Positions 18,001 to 21,424 of a stretch of 21,424 nt of DNA are shown piece after piece. Each line of letters starts with the position of its first letter. The stretch's first letter is position 1. Origin of the DNA: Perkinsus olseni. Lineage: Eukaryota; Perkinsozoa; Perkinsida; Perkinsidae. The stretch lies in the NCBI GenBank assembly GCA_013115135.1, contig JABANP010000705.1:1-21424 (forward strand), given 5' to 3'. Below the pieces are notes generated by a model. The model was given only the letters and a program-made list of their open reading frames with translations, did not search any database and was not told the origin of the DNA. The translations under genes were made by a program, and so were the position numbers.

Positions 18001-19553
18001 AAAGGCTGCTGCGGTGGGATTATGCGAAAATTCAGAATGCGTTTGTGAAGTATTTGACGGGCTTGGCGGTTTCGTTGGCGAAAATTGAGGAGAGGAATTT
18101 CGAGTTGAAGTCTGCTATTGCGCTGCTGAACGAATGGCTGTTCGAGAGGCGGGCAGGTGTGGCGATGACGATGGGATCGTATCGATTGATGGGCGTATCT
18201 TTGCCGAAGGGGATGCCAGGGTGCGCTTATAGACGGGATAATGTGCGGGGGCATATTGTGAAGATTCATGATTGTAAGGTGTTCAAGACGCACACGAGGG
18301 CCCCTTTCATGGTGACGGTGGAGATAGTTGATTTGGAAGAGTTGGAGGAGTTTGGGAGGGGTCAAGAGCCGAGAAGCTGTCGAGAGAAGTGTGATATTGC
18401 GAGTGGGTATATAATGAAGGAGCTGGGAATTAAACCTGCGCCTGCCGGAGGGGAAAAGGAGCGGTCGGGTGCTCTGCGAGATGAGCTATTGCGAACGGCG
18501 GAGAATATGTCGTCAGAACGGTGGTGTGATATGTTCTATAGGGAGGTCTTCGAAGAGAAGCAGAAGTTGGGAGCCTCTGCGGCTGGTCGTGGGAGGATGT
18601 CTCTGGGGAGCAGCTCGAAGCTCCTCGGAAATAAGTGCCCGAAAGACCGTCCCAGTCCAGCGAAAATTCGCAAGTCCATCTGGGGTGAACCTTCGAGATA
18701 AAAAGAAGAGAAGGTTGAGGAGGGAGAGCGTGTATGGGAATTTGAGGTCTTGGAATTGCGTACAGGTGATGGTGAAGGGAGGGGATGATGTTCGGCAGGA
18801 GGTCCTGGCTGGGCAGCTCGTTCGGATACTTCAGAGTATCTTTGTAGAGGCGCAGATGCCGTTGTGGTTGAAACCGTACGAAACGGTCGCAGTTGATTCG
18901 GATTGCGGGCTGATGGAGATGCTGGTGGACACGACGTCGATTGACGGGTTGAAAAAAAGAATATCCTGAGAAGAATCTTTTGGATATCTTCAAGCTTGCC
19001 TTTGGTGATTCGAAAGATTCCTTGGCCCGCGCGCGGAAGAATTTCATACAGAGTCTGGCGGCGTATTCGTTGTTCTCATATTTCTTGGCCGTGCGAGATC
19101 GACACAACGGAAATGTTCTGCTGGATCGCCAGGGGCACTTGATAGATATCGATTTCGGTTTTATGCTTTCAAGCGCGCCCGGAAATATCCCCTTCGAGAA
19201 CGCCCCCTTCAAGTTGACTCAGGAATACATAGAAGTAATAGGGGGAGAGGACAGCGACAATTTCGAGTATTTTCGAACCCTGGTCATCCGCGGGTTTTTG
19301 GAAGCACGCAAGCACAAGGACCGGCTGTTGCTGCCGGTGAAGATGCTGGCTGAGTCGGGGTGTACGATGGAGCTGCCTGGTGAGGGGAGGCGGGCCTGAG
19401 CAGACTGTGAAGCAGATGGACGAAAGATTCTATGGGAATCTTTCGGAGGAAGCGTGCATTCAGAAAATCGTGGAGCTGATTGATACGAGCGTGGACAACT
19501 GGCGGACGATTCAGTATGATGAGTTCCAGCGGATTACCAATGGGATAATGTAG
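15075..19553 (+). CDS. Phosphatidylinositol 4-kinase, type III beta (Pik1/PI4KB-like)
   Basis: Makes PI4P from phosphatidylinositol, chiefly at the Golgi. Exons: 15075-15154, 15309-15378, 15496-15572, 15767-15867, 16008-16133, 17896 to about 18585/18588, and about 18656-19553. Early exons encode the lipid-kinase-unique region (MRYLDDLDLGRGKDFLADEL, IDFYLPQFVY), all phase-matched. The 17896 exon carries WDYAKIQNAFVKYLTGL and a KTHTRAPFMVTVEIVD segment. The kinase domain shows SVYGNLRSW, VMVKGGDDVRQE, MPLWLKPYE, DRHNGN (19097-19114) and DIDFGF (19145 on; usually HIDFGF). It ends FQRITNGIM at the stop codon 19551-19553. Frame changes by +1 near 18586-18656 (a 67-70-nt intron fits), at the A7 run 18952-18958 and at GGGG 19384-19387. 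The last two have no splice solution and look like assembly insertions. Exons before 15075 are unresolved. Confidence 0.88.
15182..15193 (-). repeat. Dispersed 12-mer GCGGAGCGAAGC (example in PI4K intron)
   Basis: Copies lie at 12503-12514 (+), 13793-13804 (+), 14060-14071 (+, one mismatch), 14596-14607 (-) and 15182-15193 (-). Both minus copies extend to TTAGCGGAGCGAAGC. All fall within 2.7 kb around SURF1 and the start of the PI4K, and none was noticed elsewhere in the window. One copy (14596) overlaps codons of the CxAPLK motif. Confidence 0.5.
15573..15640 (+). pseudogene. tRNA 3'-half-like sequence at the start of a PI4K intron
   Basis: Directly after the donor GTAAGG, the intron reads ...gaggaggtcccagggtcgaatcccggtgggg. 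This is close to a tRNA T-arm and acceptor (B-box-like GGGTCGAATCC at 15612-15622) and is followed by a T-run (ttattttta). There is no D-arm or anticodon arm. It is one of several such remnants in introns of this gene. Confidence 0.38.
15868..15945 (+). pseudogene. tRNA-like remnant in the next PI4K intron
   Basis: The intron after 15867 contains gttgaggtcgcgggttcaatcc, with a B box GGTTCAATCC at 15914-15923, followed by TTTTT and then TTTTTT, as after Pol III units. An alternative donor at 15931 would place this remnant inside the exon in the same phase. The earlier donor (GTGACA) is preferred because it leaves the tRNA-like words in the intron. Confidence 0.35.
16833..16869. repeat. Perfect inverted repeat, 15-nt arms, 7-nt loop
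   Basis: TCTCTTAAGAGATAC (16833-16847) and GTATCTCTTAAGAGA (16855-16869) are exact reverse complements around TGTCGTA. Each arm itself contains the palindrome CTCTTAAGAG. It lies in the long PI4K intron. It could be the tip of an inserted foldback element or a protein-binding palindrome; nothing else identifies it. Confidence 0.75.
17770..17820 (+). pseudogene. tRNA-like remnant near the end of the long PI4K intron
   Basis: Ggaaaggttgcgggttctatcccgg contains a B-box-like GGTTCTATCC at 17801-17810, in the same arrangement (aggt.gcgggtt..atcc) as the remnants at 12404, 15612 and 15914. It is open in the frame that runs into the next PI4K exon, which makes the true exon start look earlier than it probably is. 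Confidence 0.3.
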
Positions 19554-20301
19554 ATGTTTTTGCGTGCTGTAAATTTCATACCACTCCTTTCTCAAATCGT
19601 AACTAGTTTTAGTCAGTCTAGTGATGATCGTCTTGTATAGGATTCCTTGTTAATATTTTGACCCGCTTGTTGCTATTTAGCTCGCTTGTTTCTCGTGCAA
19701 CTTTCTGACGGTTGTCGTGTTATAGTGGAATATCGACCTCTCGATACCAACTTTTTCGTTCTTCTTCTCAGTGGTTGTTGCCGGTGAGGGGCAACTGGAG
19801 CCCCTCTTCCTGATCCTCATTCGCCCGGGATTGTCTATTGTGTTGTCTTATGCGATGCCTTTCACAGCAAGGTTGACCGCTGTTGGTTCGGCCGCATTTT
19901 TCTCGTGCAATACGAAATGAATATTCGACAGACTTTGCCTCACGATACGACAAAAATCTCGGATTCGACGGAAAGCTTGGATGGGATTCGGATACTCGTA
20001 GGTGCTATCCATCGTGCCTCTCTTGCCGGGTGTGCTTGTTCCGCGTTTTATCGTGATTTTCTCTTGAGAGAGAAAAAGTGTCGCTCTTCTTCCCGATACA
20101 AACATTTTGTTGTTAACTCAACTCAATGCTTTGTCTCCCGCTTGGGCCAGCTCTTCGGAGATAGCTCGTTATGTGCGTATTAATTCGCAAGGCTATAATC
20201 TCGTATTGTTGCCCCTCTGCCTTTCGTCTTAAACGGGCGGGTTCGAGAGGAGAGCGTTGAATGCCTTTAGTGAGTTCTTCAGTGTTACTGTCAATCGTTT
20301 T
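19554..20301. other. Spacer 3' of the PI4K gene
   Basis: This is the 3' flank of the PI4K and the presumed promoter of the candidate gene starting at 20302. It includes pyrimidine-rich tracts (ttttcgttcttcttctc near 19750). Open frames on both strands (for example 19905-20183) lack start and splice context and are not called. Confidence 0.35.
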
Positions 20302-21136
20302 ATGCAAACAACGTCCCCTCAACCTATTAACAGGCGGACGACATCATCACCATCAGCACTCCCAGAGAACAGGCAAACGTCAACGTCTTCTTACTGCATG
20401 GCTCCGTTGAAAGATTTCCTCGCGTGTTGTATCCCTATGCGGGCGAATAGGGCTGTGAGGGAGCCTACGGTGTCTGGTCGGCGGCGGCGGGTGGATGATG
20501 GGAATTCGGAGAAAGTAGGTATGGGAATAATAACGTGGAAATATTTTGACAATTCTTTTCTGCCACAAGGAAAAGTTAGGCTGGTCTTCGCAAGTCATCT
20601 CGCAATTTCGTAGCGAAACGAGAGTGTGTCTGAGTCTTACCGAGCCGGCAACGGCTTCAGACTTCAAACTGACATGCGCACAATGTTGTGGTGAGACTCT
20701 CGATATTCCTTGAGTGGATGAGTCAGCTGTTAAAATAGTGTTAAGGTAGCATCCTGAAAAACATAAATACTGTTCTCGTAATTTTCCGCGGGTATTTTTC
20801 TGGGACGACTGTGATCGATTCATCGCACAGGTTGGGACTACCCCGAAAATGGCGGTAAAAAGGACGAGAACAGTAATTTTTTTTTCAATGATTTGGAGAA
20901 TTTTCCGTCCATTTTGTGGAAATTGTAGCGCACGAAATCTAGAGTTGAAGGTGGGAATCTTTCTGCGCTCGGATTTCACGAGGTTGAAAGATTCCTTTCA
21001 GGTCCGCGACTCTACGAAATCACTTTTCGTCCATCCCGGAGCGACTGGTGCTTCGATAGCCGGCGGTTGTCGAGAGCAATCAGGAGAAGACTCAGATTCT
21101 CGGGAAGATACCGCGCATGCGCACGCGGAAGAATTG
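20302..21136 (+). CDS. Candidate two-exon gene with CxAPLK...CIP motif, runs to or past 21136
   Basis: Exon 1 (20302-20514) begins MQTTSPQPINRRTTSS and carries CMAPLKDFLACCIP (residues 32-45, nt 20395-20436). A basic patch GRRRRVDD follows, ending at the donor GTAGGT in phase 0. Exon 2 (21002-21136) follows the acceptor CCTTTCAG in phase 0 and encodes VRDSTKSLFVHPGATG. Its tail is acidic and Ser-rich (REQSGEDSDSREDTAHAHAE), and it ends at the strong donor GTGAGT. If that donor is not used, the frame closes at 21229. The motif and overall plan (basic, Cys/Pro motif, basic, acidic) match the ORF at 14490. The product is not recognised, and any further exons lie in the remaining 200 bp or beyond the window. 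Confidence 0.4.
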
Positions 21137-21424
21137 GTGAGTCGGGAAATGGACTCTCCGCAGAGTAGGCTTCCTGTCGGGCAATCACGCTACGGGTTTT
21201 TCTATTGGAGTTCCACCCGTGGTACGTGAACTGTCGTAAAAGAGGCGAAAATCGCGATGTGATACGCGTAATGTGTTCTTGAGTATTATTCTTCACATGG
21301 CGGGTAAAACTTCATTTTAGATAACTTTTAGTTCGCGGATATTATTGCACGTACGAGAGTTTAGACGTAGCTTACTAACGGAGATTCCAAGATTCGAGAA
21401 GATTCGGTCTGTTCAGGTGCCACG
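21137..21424. other. Window end, possible intron
   Basis: If the GTGAGT at 21137 is used, this is intron sequence of the candidate gene that starts at 20302. No acceptor-bounded exon is convincing before the window ends. Confidence 0.25.

Noticed and set aside
18430..19212. 260-aa open frame on the minus strand opposite the kinase domain
   Set aside because: It is antisense to strongly conserved PI4K motifs and is low-complexity Pro/His/Arg/Leu sequence.
20380..20979. 199-aa open frame on the minus strand
   Set aside because: Its C-terminal half is antisense to the candidate exon 20302-20514 and has a Pro/His/Arg-rich shadow composition. No domain is recognised.
1..21424. CRISPR array, prophage or bacterial operon
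   Set aside because: There are no regularly spaced direct repeats and no phage or bacterial genes. Spliced eukaryotic genes occur throughout.

Overview
This is a eukaryotic nuclear window. Every gene I can identify is spliced with GT-AG introns (44 nt to about 1.76 kb), and two products are mitochondrial or secretory. The combination of an S28 serine carboxypeptidase, an NmrA-like oxidoreductase, SURF1 and a type III beta phosphatidylinositol 4-kinase fits an aerobic filamentous or early-diverging fungus, or a fungus-like protist. The sequence alone does not settle which. There are no bacterial operons, no CRISPR array and no rRNA.

Left half (1-8484), minus strand: (i) an unrecognised small spliced gene (about 1114 to 594); (ii) an intact secreted S28 peptidase of 539 aa in 13 exons (6920 to 1784), for which every exon junction is phase-compatible and the full Ser/Asp/His triad is present; (iii) an NmrA/isoflavone-reductase-like NAD(P)-binding protein (8484 to 7514), with one 52-nt intron and one single-base frame break.

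Middle (8485-12058): a divergent, repeat-rich intergenic region. It holds a decayed tRNA-like sequence, copies of an inverted-repeat (foldback) family, a two-exon 85-aa gene (9555-10120) and a single-exon 186-aa gene with a mitochondrial-type N-terminus (10916-11476).

Right half (12059-21424), plus strand: candidate coding exons of unknown identity, then SURF1 (cytochrome c oxidase assembly; two exons resolved, N-terminus unresolved), then a small ORF ending at the edge of a foldback repeat. A type III beta PI 4-kinase follows (about 15075-19553, helical/LKU region plus kinase domain). The window ends with a candidate two-exon gene (20302 onward) that shares a CxAPLK..xAxCIP protein motif with the small ORF. 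The PI4K reading frame has two single-base breaks at homopolymer runs. With the break in the NmrA gene, this looks more like residual assembly insertions than gene decay.

The genes do not form a pathway. SURF1 and the 186-aa protein point to mitochondria, the S28 peptidase to secretion or lysosome/vacuole, and the PI4K to Golgi phosphoinositide signalling. The least explained material is the recurrent RNA polymerase III B-box-like tRNA fragments in introns and spacers, the foldback family, a dispersed 12-mer, and the paired CxAPLK...CIP reading frames.
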